A stretch of DNA of 64,000 nt from contig NC_079262.1 in NCBI RefSeq assembly GCF_947241705.1, positions 310,001 through 374,000 on the forward strand, written 5' to 3'. Under the pieces are notes generated by a model. That model saw only the letters and a program-made list of their open reading frames with translations. It did not search any database and was not told the DNA's origin. This document shows, piece by piece, positions 19,742 through 29,000 of this stretch (positions are counted from its first letter, which is position 1; each line of letters begins with the position of its first letter). Source of the DNA: Saccharomyces mikatae IFO 1815. Taxonomy: Eukaryota; Ascomycota; Saccharomycetes; Saccharomycetales; Saccharomycetaceae. Made by a program: the position numbers and the translations under genes.

Positions 19742-20058
19742 TGTTGAGCTAAGAACCAGCTATAATCTATTGACAAGTACTCGTATTACTAGTAAATTAT
19801 AATATACGGTGTGAAAAGGAGACATAAAGAGTGTGAAATATTCATCGATTTTAGCGGACGCTGAAACGCAAGGATTGATAATGTAATAGGATTATAAATG
19901 ACAATATATAAACCAAGAGGACAAATAAGTACATAATTCGTAGAATTATATTTTTCCTTTTATGGATTTCTATATTCTCGAAAAGAACTTCTTGTATATT
20001 CTGTATACAAAATTATATTGCCTTTATCAACAATGGAATCCCAACAATCATCTCAATA
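19742..20058 (+). mobile_element. Ty1/Ty2-type LTR remnant (delta), old
   Basis: The stretch starts TGTTGAGCTAAGAACC and contains hallmark delta blocks such as TATACGGTGT, GCTGAAACGCAAGGATTG, GATAATGTAATAGGAT and AATGGAATCCCAACAATCA, ending CTCAATA. About 15 bp of Ty1-like internal sequence follow. It is clearly diverged from S. cerevisiae delta, so it is an old, broken fossil. It lies upstream of tRNA-His, the usual Ty1 target zone. Confidence 0.8.
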
Positions 20059-20073
20059 TTCACCAATCTCTCA

Positions 20074-20149
20074 GAGAACTTCTGGTATATTTTATATACC
20101 AAATAATATTGCCCCTATAAACACTATAATTCCAACAATTATCTCAAAA
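20074..20149 (+). mobile_element. Second delta 3' piece, abutting the first
   Basis: From GAGAACTTCTGG to CTCAAAA this repeats the last part of a delta LTR, joined directly to the short internal stub of the previous one. It looks like the remains of a Ty1/Ty2-type element whose interior and most of the second LTR are gone. The solo Ty4-type LTR inserted two bases past its end. Confidence 0.65.
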
Positions 20150-20151
20150 TT

Positions 20152-20480
20152 TGTTGGAATAAGTGATTACTACTATACACCTATTCGTATAAATCGGATT
20201 AAGTTATTGCAACTACACGTCTTCGTATAAATTGAAGTAGAAAAATTCTAATAATAGGATTTACTGCAGTAATGAGATAAAGATCTATTAATTGATCAGA
20301 ACCTATTATATAAGAAGATGAGTTATCACCAAATTCTTATCATCAACACTCTTATTTATGTGTGAACCTTTGGGTTTAATATAACCAATCAGCGTGTGTT
20401 TTATATACCTCTCTTATATGGATTAAGACGGAACGACTATTCTTAATTATTACAACTTACTAAACAACTAATTATCAACA
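20152..20480 (+). repeat. Solo Ty4-type LTR (tau), 329 bp, with target-site duplication
   Basis: The repeat starts TGTTGGAATAAGTG and ends ATTATCAACA. It is flanked by the 5-bp direct repeat AAATT at 20147-20151 and 20481-20485. Its length equals the LTRs of the whole element at 28598-34711, and by eye it differs from them at about 13 positions (about 4 percent). It therefore comes from an older insertion of the same family, reduced to one LTR by recombination. It ends 125 bp upstream of tRNA-His. Confidence 0.92.
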
Positions 20481-20605
20481 AAATTCACCCATTTCTCACT
20501 TATTTCAGCGAGTTTGATAAACATTTCAAAGGAGTGTTTTTTTGATGTCAATTTGCCTTCCGTGATGTAATCTACTCTGACACCATTGATTTCATAATGT
20601 AGTTC

Positions 20606-20677
20606 GCCATCTTAGTATAGTGGTTAGTACACATCGTTGTGGCCGATGAAACCCTGGTTCGATTCTAGGAGATGGCA
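20606..20677 (+). tRNA. tH(GUG): tRNA-His(GUG)
   Basis: The 72-nt gene starts GCCATCTTAG and ends GAGATGGCA. The acceptor stem GCCATCT pairs with AGATGGC. The anticodon loop TTGTGGC carries GTG, and the B box is GGTTCGATTCT. No intron is present. Histidine tRNA gets its extra 5' G post-transcriptionally, so its absence from the gene is expected. A run of eight T at 20683-20690 is the Pol III terminator. It matches tH(GUG) between USE1 and SRM1 in S. cerevisiae. Confidence 0.98.
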
Positions 20678-20682
20678 TTTAA

Positions 20683-20690
20683 TTTTTTTT
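20683..20690 (+). terminator. Pol III terminator of tRNA-His
   Basis: Eight consecutive T, six bases after the tRNA 3' end. Confidence 0.9.
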
Positions 20691-21044
20691 GTTTCCCAGG
20701 TTTACATTTTAAACTTCGAAGAAGAGTAATTAACATTTTACCTTAAGTTGCGAGAGAAAATCAATGGAAATGTATGGACGTTCTCCTTTATTTTTTTGTT
20801 TAGTGACATGCTCTTGGCTGTATATGCCGCTCGCGCTAACCGACCATGAAATAATAGAATTTACGGATGTGCAGAATTCTAAATAGCTTCTTGTTAAAGA
20901 AAACTTAATCATCACTTTAGAATAACTAAAAATAGGGATGCGGTTACTTTCACCATAAAGGATGAAGATGTAAAGGTGTTCCTCAGCATAAAAGTTGATA
21001 TGTTTTAGAATATTCCCACTTCTCCCATTTATAGTGTTCGTTTT

Positions 21045-21459
21045 TGATGATAATTAGTAAGTTGTAGTCTTGATCAAAAATAAAAGTGGGTCTTCTTATA
21101 CTATATAAGAGAGGCATATGAAAGACACACCGATTGGTCATGTTAGACATAACCAATATATTATTATGATTATGACACCATTTACTATAGATTCAGTAAA
21201 CGAATCATATCTTTATATATGTAAATGGTAAGTTGATTATTCAATTAATAAATCTTTATGATTACTGTGGCACACATTATTACGCAGTCACACACCATTA
21301 TTCATCATGAAACATCAATAACGTTTTGTGTCTAGTTACTTCATATGATCATCAAATGATTAGTTATGAAAAATGATGGGAGTCACCATTCTAACAGTAT
21401 TATAAAAATCAAGTCCTGATATGGAATCTAACCTCTTATTATTAATTTATGTTCCAATA
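21045..21459 (-). mobile_element. Old Ty4-like LTR remnant
   Basis: The left end TGATGATAATTAG, then AGTAAGTTGTA, then ATATAAGAGAGGCATATGAA and CCGATTGGT align with the Ty4-type LTR read on the reverse strand. The right end GTTCCAATA resembles its TTCCAACA terminus. The span (about 415 bp) exceeds 329 bp and the middle is poorly matched. It is either a decayed LTR with later changes or a distinct relative. The left 115 bp are convincing; the right boundary is a guess. Confidence 0.45.
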
Positions 21460-22253
21460 GTAATGTATCATTCTATAACACCAAATTATGTCAACTTTTC
21501 TTGCGATGCGAAACAACCAACATAGCCGAAGTAAAAGATTGCAACGGCTATTGTGACTGGTGTAAATCCAGTCTTTGGCGTTGACGTCATCAAAAATTAG
21601 TATTCGAAAAATTGTGACGTGGTTATGATGGTAAATTTTTCCGCTGAAATAGAACAAGTTCTTGATGAAGATGTTGGCCCTATTTCATATCCCGAGGGTT
21701 TCATCATGATCGCAGATTGTTGTATTTTTCTCGATCTTGAAATGAGGGCACTTGGGGCAGAAAAGTCCAATCACCTTGCGCATCATGTTTTTGAATTCCC
21801 AAATTTTGAACATGAAGATATCACAGAGAGGCATAGAGCAACAACGGTATAGGGTTCGTTGGTGTTTTTACGTCTTGTTGTCGCGGCAATCAAGAAAACA
21901 TTTGCAAACATTTCGGTCGAAACAATAATATTCGAGGCACTCTATATGTTTTTTTAAGATACTATATATACGCTATACGTAGATATGCCCATTTTTTTTA
22001 GCTACTTGCTGTTGGGACGGCTGAAAGCACAATAATTGAAAATTGGACTTCTCGGACGTATGATTCTAGTTTTGTTACCCGAACATGGTGTTGAGCATTT
22101 TGACAAAATCAAAAAAAAAAAATACGGGAGTAGCAGGGCGGATTAATTGAACCAAATGATTTGATCTCGAGCAAAACAACAGCTAATAATCCTTTTCTTT
22201 AAGTAGAATTACGGACCTGGAAAACTAAGGAAGCAATCATATCGAAATTTAGA
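21460..22253. other. Intergenic region upstream of SRM1
   Basis: About 800 bp containing the SRM1 promoter. One 77-codon frame (21619-21852) has no recognisable domain. A run of ten A lies near 22114. I see no RNA gene. Confidence 0.45.
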
Positions 22254-23702
22254 ATGGTTAAAAGAACAAGCGCCGCCAATGGAGATGCGGTTGGTACTCA
22301 CAAAGCTAAGAAAATATCTAAGACTCGTGCCTCTCATATTATAAATACCCAGGAAGATTTCAAGCACATGTACTTAAGTGTCCAACCATTGGATATTTTT
22401 TGTTGGGGTACTGGTTCCATGTGTGAACTTGGTTTGGGTCCGCTCGCCAAGAACAAGGAAGTCAAAAGACCAAGGTTAAATCCATATCTGCCTCGTGATG
22501 AGGCAAAGATTATTTCTTTTGCAGTCGGTGGTATGCACAGCTTGGCCCTTGATGAAGACAGCAACGTTTGGTCTTGGGGTTGCAACGATGTGGGTGCTTT
22601 AGGTAGAGATACTTCCAACGCTAAGGAGCAACTCAAGGACATGGATGCCGATGATTCAAGTGATGACGAAGATGGTGACTTAAATGAATTGGAATCGACA
22701 CCAGCTAAAATACCAAGGGAATCTTTTCCACCTTTAGCAGAGGGACACAAGGTGGTGCAATTGGCAGCCACAGACAACATGAGTTGCGTGTTGTTCAGCA
22801 ACGGTGAAGTATATGCATGGGGTACTTTTCGTTGCAACGAAGGTATCTTAGGGTTTTACCAAGAAAAAATTAAAATTCAAACGACCCCATGGAAAGTGCC
22901 TACTTTCTCCAAATACGATATCGTTCAATTAGCACCTGGTAAGGACCACATACTTTTCTTGGATGAAGAAGGTATGGTATTTGCTTGGGGTAACGGTCAA
23001 CAGAACCAACTAGGAAGAAAAGTTATGGAAAGATTTCGTTTAAAGACCTTGGATCCCAGACCATTTGGATTAAGACATGTGAAATACATCGCATCAGGGG
23101 AAAATCATTGTTTTGCCTTGACCAAGGATAACAAGTTAGTGAGTTGGGGATTGAACCAGTTTGGTCAATGTGGTGTTTCCAAGGATGTGGAAGATGGTGC
23201 ACTTGTTACCAAGCCGAAAAAGTTAGAGTTGCCCGACAACGTCGTCGTAAGAAGTATTGCTGCTGGTGAGCATCACTCATTAATCTTATCTCAAGATGGT
23301 GATTTGTATTCATGCGGTAGGTTGGACATGTTTGAAGTTGGGATTCCAAAAGAAAACTTACCAGAGTATACTTACAAAGACGTTCATGGAAAGGCACGTG
23401 CAGTACCACTGCCAACAAAACTGAATAATGTTCCCAAGTTCAAAAGTGTCGCAGCGGGGTCACATCATTCAATTGCGCTCGCTCAAAATGGTATTGCCTA
23501 CTCTTGGGGATTTGGTGAAACCTATGCCGTTGGATTAGGTCCTTCCGAGGATGATACCGAAGTTCCAACTAGAATCAAAAACACTGCAACACAGGATCAT
23601 AATATCATTCTAGTCGGCTGTGGAGGTCAGTTTTCTGTATCTGGTGGAATCAAACTCTCTGATGAAGAAGCTGAAAAGAGAGCAGATGAAATGGATGATT
23701 AA
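22254..23702 (+). CDS. SRM1: Srm1 (Prp20), RCC1-type guanine nucleotide exchange factor for Ran/Gsp1
   Basis: The protein is 482 aa, the same length as in S. cerevisiae and nearly identical. A short basic N-terminus (MVKRTSAANGDAVGTHKAKK) probably serves import. Seven RCC1 blades follow, with typical strands such as GGMHSLALDEDSNVWSWGCNDVGALG, GKDHILFLDEEGMVFAWGNGQQNQLG and AAGEHHSLILSQDGDLYSCG. An acidic loop (DADDSSDDEDGDLNELE) interrupts an early blade. Srm1 is chromatin-bound and loads GTP on Gsp1 in the nucleus, setting the Ran gradient that drives nuclear transport together with the pore proteins encoded nearby. Confidence 0.98.
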   Translation: MVKRTSAANGDAVGTHKAKKISKTRASHIINTQEDFKHMYLSVQPLDIFCWGTGSMCELGLGPLAKNKEVKRPRLNPYLPRDEAKIISFAVGGMHSLALDEDSNVWSWGCNDVGALGRDTSNAKEQLKDMDADDSSDDEDGDLNELESTPAKIPRESFPPLAEGHKVVQLAATDNMSCVLFSNGEVYAWGTFRCNEGILGFYQEKIKIQTTPWKVPTFSKYDIVQLAPGKDHILFLDEEGMVFAWGNGQQNQLGRKVMERFRLKTLDPRPFGLRHVKYIASGENHCFALTKDNKLVSWGLNQFGQCGVSKDVEDGALVTKPKKLELPDNVVVRSIAAGEHHSLILSQDGDLYSCGRLDMFEVGIPKENLPEYTYKDVHGKARAVPLPTKLNNVPKFKSVAAGSHHSIALAQNGIAYSWGFGETYAVGLGPSEDDTEVPTRIKNTATQDHNIILVGCGGQFSVSGGIKLSDEEAEKRADEMDD

Positions 23703-25712
23703 CATAACATTAGGGTAAGCGAAATAAAATTGAGAGAACGCATCTTAGTATAGAATGTATATTGTAACATAATTAAAGAAAATACTAATAGAGTATGACA
23801 ATCTATTACGTCGATTTTTGTCATTATTTCTCGCGCCGCTTGCATAGACAACGGGGAGGCTTAAAATTCTGTAATTATAACCGGCTGGTAGCAGTAATAT
23901 TATGTAATCCATCTGACTGTCCAGCCTCTCAGCTTATTTCCCATGTATGCGACTTCTGACTTATGAACTTACCAGGAAATTTAATCGGATTTAAGAACTT
24001 AAACCGGAGATAACTAGGAAGGTGCCAAGAACGGGCGGCATGTAAAACTAAAAAGGCGGTTCTCGGTAAGTGTTTCCATGAAAATACTTAACGCAGCTAT
24101 AACCGCGGCAAATTTCCAGCATCATAATTTAAAGTTCTTATTTTTTACACTCTCAGGAAGTATGCACAACGGTGATTGCTTGTACATTTGACCTTAAGCA
24201 GCGCCAAGTCTTACGGGCCAGGTGATTAAAGAAAGAAGGCACATATAAGATACATCAGAATCTCCCTTAAAAATGGTTTGATTAATGGTCCCACATATGA
24301 AGCCTTTACTGAAAAACATGTAGAACTCTAATTGCTTTGCATACAGCACTTAGTGTGGCGTACATTCTCCGCAGGATCTTATTAATCAAATGTCTAATGA
24401 TGTAATACTTGTGTGTTGAATGATCCTCGGATAAAATTGGAGTACTTTAAATTTTGCGTTGGCGTGTCTCTTTTATTCCAGGCCTTCTGCAGAAAACATA
24501 TGTGCAGCATTTTCTGTGAAGATAAGGTTTTTCCATGTAAACAAATCCGGCTTACTTATGGAACTTTCTTGAAAGGGCGAGCCAAAAACATGGTGAGTTG
24601 TTTTTCCTGTCATTTGCTTTTTATAGGTTTTGGGTTTGTTTTTCCTTCCTACGCCTAATATTTCAGCATAAGCACAGTACAAGGGCGGCTTCTTTATACG
24701 AGATATACGGGCAGCTAATAAAAGTGGTGCTAAAAGTATTCAACATTTTTTGGTAAAAGACCTAATGAGACATAAACTTTTTAAATTACCGAGAAATAGC
24801 TTGGCATAGGGTACTATTAGTTTATTTCTAAGCCTATTGTTTCAAGAATAACGAAATATGGGACGGGACATACTTACTCATCAATGTCTCCCATTACAAC
24901 TGAACTTACTCCCTGAACTGAGAAATCACAGTAAAGTGAATAATTAATTAGTTGTTGTTTTTACTTAACCTACCCCTTGTGCAGTACTGTCAACCACAAA
25001 TGCAAAACGTGGAGTAAATTCTGAGCCTTGTTTTGACCTCGCTCAGACAAACAGGCAGCTGCGCGAAATAAGAAAATATAGACTTGTTGTTCTATACTGC
25101 TCGCGCCCAAACTTCACTCTTTCACGTCTATTATCGGTTCAAGGAGCGGCAGATCCGTCTTACGCGCAGGGAAGAGGGAGACATTCTTCGCTCGGTTCCG
25201 ACTAATCCCCGCCTTCGCACGCAGCGTACTAGGCCTTAAAGGGCAACTTAATAGTAAAAGTAAGGAGAAGGCACATTTTCAGCAAAAGGACTGACCGTGC
25301 ATAAATTCATAGGCATTATCCATGAGAGGATGTGAGGTTTTAGGACTTTAAGTAATATCCTTGAAGACACGCAGTTATTAGTGTTGTTATCTTTCATCGC
25401 GCCAAGAAAAGCCGCTGCTTCACGAAGTGACGTGTAAATACATTTCTCTTGTTTTGTAGCACCCACCGAAGCTGACGTGAGTCTTGAAAAAGGAAAAGTA
25501 AATTTCAGAAGGGTTTGGTTTAAAGGAAAAAGAAAGTTTGCTAGTATATAAATGAGAGATTTAGCTAGCTTTAACTTTCACCCATTATGCATGTTCAAAA
25601 TTTCTCTGAACCTTACTTTCAAATGACTGGATTATTTCTTTTCTTTAGTAAAAAAAATTAATTATTGTAGTAACATTTCAAATAATATATTGCATAAAAG
25701 AAAGAAGGAACG
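23703..25712. other. Long SRM1-TOS8 intergenic region
   Basis: Two kilobases without a credible gene; the frames at 24413-24658 and 25248-25466 look like chance. It includes the SRM1 3' end and a long TOS8 promoter. CGCGAAA at 25062-25068 fits an SBF (Swi4-Swi6) site about 650 bp before the TOS8 ATG, in keeping with TOS8 being a known SBF target. GC-richer stretches at 25100-25230 stand out. No LTR sequence is seen. Confidence 0.5.
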
Positions 25713-26537
25713 ATGGGCACTAGCATAGTAGACCTAAATCAAAAAATTGAGCTGCCCCCAATTCAGGCCTTATTCGAATCACTAAACCAAGAAAACGAGC
25801 CGAAGCTATGCTTCGAAGAACACAGAGTTTATCGACCTAAACCCTCATTTATTCCCAGAACAAACATTGCTGTCGGTAGTCCAGTTAACCCAGTTCCAGT
25901 ATCATCCCCTGTTTTTTTCATAGGTCCTTCTCCAGCGGGAGGTGTTCATAATAATGCTATGGTGGGCCAGGGCGTACCTCAATTCCCAACTGTGTATAAA
26001 AACCGAGAAGTTATACCTACTGGTGCGAGAGATTATGTAATAGCTGTGGGTAGGCCTCCTGTATCTTCTTTGCAGCCTAAGTATGAGCGTATGACAACTT
26101 CTGACTGTTACCAAAATCAAAGGTTATCACAGTCCTATGCTGTAAATGCGAACACAATGGTAGGCAGCTATACAATTCCTCAGCCTATTAGCATTTCAAG
26201 AGGTAAGATGGTGTCTGGTAACATAAACATGAATACAGTCCACGGATCTAGTAACGAATTTTCCGTGAAAGAAAAAAAACACAAGGCCCATGGTAAAAGA
26301 ACTAATTTGCCTAAAGCCACTGTTTCTATCCTAAATAAATGGTTACTTGAGCACATAAATAACCCTTATCCAACAGTACAGGAAAAGAGGGAACTACTAG
26401 CAAAAACTGGTCTCACTAAACTCCAAATTTCAAACTGGTTCATCAATGCAAGGAGAAGAAAAATCTTTTCTGGTCAGAATGACGCGAACAATTTCAAGAG
26501 AAAATTTAGCTCTTCCGCAGATTTGACTAAACTTTGA
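25713..26537 (+). CDS. TOS8: Tos8, TALE-class homeodomain transcription factor
   Basis: The product is 274 aa. The C-terminal homeodomain is at about residues 190-255 and has the TALE hallmarks: a three-residue extension in the first loop (NNPYPTVQEK) and the recognition helix NWFINARRRK with Ile50. The first 185 residues are Pro/Ser/Val-rich, low-complexity and variable. Tos8 is the paralogue of Cup9, a repressor of peptide transport genes; TOS8 is a target of SBF and responds to meiotic and cell-damage conditions. It stands alone between long non-coding regions. Confidence 0.95.
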   Translation: MGTSIVDLNQKIELPPIQALFESLNQENEPKLCFEEHRVYRPKPSFIPRTNIAVGSPVNPVPVSSPVFFIGPSPAGGVHNNAMVGQGVPQFPTVYKNREVIPTGARDYVIAVGRPPVSSLQPKYERMTTSDCYQNQRLSQSYAVNANTMVGSYTIPQPISISRGKMVSGNINMNTVHGSSNEFSVKEKKHKAHGKRTNLPKATVSILNKWLLEHINNPYPTVQEKRELLAKTGLTKLQISNWFINARRRKIFSGQNDANNFKRKFSSSADLTKL

Positions 26538-27903
26538 TATCATATCTTTCAATTCTACTTGAATGAGTTTACGGCACAAGATTTAGGCTGGTTTTCTTAT
26601 GAAAGTATGCAATCTAAGAAAAGAGAAAGATGAACATTGGTGAAAATCTTTAATATAAATTTCAACTCCTTAATATTCTTAAGCGCAGAACGATCATGGT
26701 TATAATTGTATTCCGTTTTTCATGTGTATCACGTTATATACATCTTACCGCTTCAATATACGCATTAATTACAGGGCTCTTTCTGCCGTCATCCATTTTT
26801 CTTTCTCCTTTGGTTCGAAAAAAGAAATAAATCAGACCATATATCTGCTCCTTATGCACCTTCCCTCATTAGGATAGGAAAAACAGGGAATTATTTAGAT
26901 ATTATTCAAACAACCATATCCTTCGCGCATTAAGAGCACTTGAACAAACTTTTAGTCATTTTTAGCCAACAGAAAAAACGAAACTATAACTTTGCCGGTC
27001 GCATACATCATCTTCTTCCGCGTAAGTTATCTGGCACATAAATTCTCAATCAGGTGATTTTTTTATTTCCACGAACTATTTTATAGAATTTTTTATTCTA
27101 CATCTTTATATCTCCATAATATAGTGTATATTATATAGTATTTTTTCAACCAGAACCCAATAGAAAGCACTTCTTCGGTGGTTGAAAAATATTACCTGAG
27201 GTAACATATTGGAGGTATGACAACACTTCGACGTAGAAAACAGGATCAGTTTCCTAAAAACAAGTGGACATGGCAGTCCCTCTGCTTTGAGAATTTTTAA
27301 TCTTTTCTTTCAGCACAAAAAATTAGTTACAATGTGCTGCAGCATTTGCTTTCGAAACCGAAAAAAAAGCTAGAGTATCCATTAATTCATGATATGCTGT
27401 CAAGAATACTTGAATTTCCTGATAAATTTTGTTAATCGATTATTGATAAGGTAATAGTTGCTCTAAAAGTCTTTTCTAGAACTTGTGGATATAAATAGGA
27501 ATCTAGGAACTTTACACAGTATTTCAATTAATTCTTCTTGTTTTTGTACTTTATCATTTATTTGTTCCCACTAAATTTATAAACCTTACGATTTATTCTT
27601 CATAAAAGTTAGAAGAATAGCTCAAATCTAACTGTACTGGTAGCATATTTTGCGTTTTCATCAAAAACCGCATCTGTTAGTAAGCAGTTCATTTGTTTCG
27701 TTATACTAAAATCTAAGAAATAACTTAATGTTCTCGCAATAGATCTACTCATTTCCTACTTTTTTCTCAGGTGCTAATATGGCTCTAATTATCTGAACCT
27801 AAGTAATATTGAGAAATTCGAACAAAACTTTACAAAAAGCTATTATATGCAGAAAGATAATTTTAGCAAAAATGATTCTTTTTATAAGTGAGATAATAGT
27901 GGA
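26538..27903. other. TOS8 downstream intergenic region
   Basis: About 1.4 kb, strongly AT-rich, with no credible frame. Two inverted repeats lie close together: TTTTTCAACCA / TGGTTGAAAAA (27142-27152 and 27179-27189) and TTACC TGA GGTAA (27192-27204). They resemble no transposon end I know. Confidence 0.5.
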
Positions 27904-28220
27904 GTTTGATGTAATTGTTTGGATTCCATTTTTTATAAGGCAATAATATTAAGTATGTAGATATACTAGAAGTTCTCCTCCGGGATTTAGGAATCCATAA
28001 AAGGGAATCTGCAATTCTACACAATTCTATAAACATTATTATCATCGTTTTATATGTTCTTATTCATTGATCCTATTACATTATCAATCCTTGCGTTTCA
28101 GCTTCCACTAGTTTAGATGACTATATCTCATCATTTGCGTCATCTTCTAACACCGTATATGATAATATACTAGTAATATGACTACTAGTTAGTAGATGAT
28201 AGTTGATTTATATTACAACA
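27904..28220 (-). mobile_element. Ty1/Ty2-type LTR (delta) remnant, reverse strand
   Basis: Read on the reverse strand it starts TGTTGTAATATAAATCAACT and contains TATCATATACGGTGTTAGAAG, GTGGAAGCTGAAACGCAAGG and AATGGAATCCAAACAATT. It is closer to S. cerevisiae delta than the copy at 19742, but its 3' end is degraded and a few bases of former internal sequence remain beyond it. It is a broken fossil. Confidence 0.85.
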
Positions 28221-28368
28221 ATAAGTTAGGTGAATTTCGTGGAAGCTATTATTTTTCCACTATTATTTATATTAATATATTGAACCTTGCTATCGAGAGA
28301 TACAGGAATCCACAAAAGAAGACGATAATACTCCATAATAATATACACTTTTTTTCTACTGTTATATA

Positions 28369-28597
28369 TGTTCGAACGAAACCCAACTATCGTCTATCAA
28401 CTAGTAGTCGTACTACTGGTATATTATCATATACAGTGTTAGAAGATGACATGAGTTATGAGAAGCTGTCATCGAAGTTGGTGGAAGCTGAAATGCAAGG
28501 ATTGGCAATTTAATAGGATTATGACAGACAACATGTAAAATGACAATGAAGGCATTTACAGAATTATGTAAAACTACGAGTTCTACTTATTAGATTC
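28369..28597 (+). mobile_element. Delta LTR, left part, split by the Ty4-family insertion
   Basis: Forward-strand delta blocks are seen: CAACTATCGTCTATCAACTAG, TATTATCATATACAGTGTTAG, GCTGAAATGCAAGGATTGG and TAATAGGATTA. The LTR breaks off at GATTC (28593-28597), which recurs at 34712-34716 after the inserted element. It is an old fossil that served as target. Confidence 0.85.
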
Positions 28598-28926
28598 TGT
28601 TGATAATTAGTAGTTTAGTAAGTTGTAATAATTAAGAATAGTCGTTCCTTCTTAATCTATATAAGAGAGGTATATAAAACACACGCTGATTAGTTATATT
28701 AAACCAAAAGGTTCAGACATAAATCAGAGTGTTAATGATAAGAATTTGATGATAACTCATCTTCTTATATAATAAGTTCTGATCAATTAATAGATCTTTA
28801 TCTCATTACTGCAGTAAATTCTATTATTAGAATTTTTCTACTTCAATTTATACGAAGACGTATAGTTGCAATAACTTAATCCAATTTATACGAATAGGTG
28901 TATAGTAGTAATCACTTATTCCAACA
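28598..28926 (-). repeat. 3' LTR of the Ty4-family element
   Basis: 329 bp, ending in TGTTG / CAACA inverted termini. No difference from the 5' LTR was found on reading both through. A TATATAAG-like box and a palindrome ACTGCAGT are visible. Confidence 0.95.
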
Positions 28927-28936
28927 TGCCCCCTTA
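28927..28936 (-). other. Polypurine tract next to the 3' LTR
   Basis: On the reverse strand the bases TAAGGGGGCA directly precede the LTR. This is the expected primer site for plus-strand synthesis in LTR elements. Confidence 0.8.
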
Positions 28937-29000
28937 AAGATATATTATTGTACTCCAACAGATATCTGCTATGTGTTTGGTTCTTAAGTAATTTTAATTA

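Noticed and set aside
20018-20230. 70-codon frame resembling the start of Ty1 Gag
   Set aside because: It is part of fossil delta and Ty4-type LTR sequence, not a gene.
21619-21852. 77-codon frame upstream of SRM1; the reverse strand also shows a short frame with CPKC
   Set aside because: Neither resembles a family I know, both are short, and the locus has no gene in S. cerevisiae. It might deserve a search, but I cannot support it.
22334-22837. 167-codon reverse frame inside SRM1
   Set aside because: It lies opposite conserved RCC1 repeats; a shadow frame.
28196-28513. 105-codon forward frame
   Set aside because: It runs through delta LTR sequence and the spacer between two deltas.
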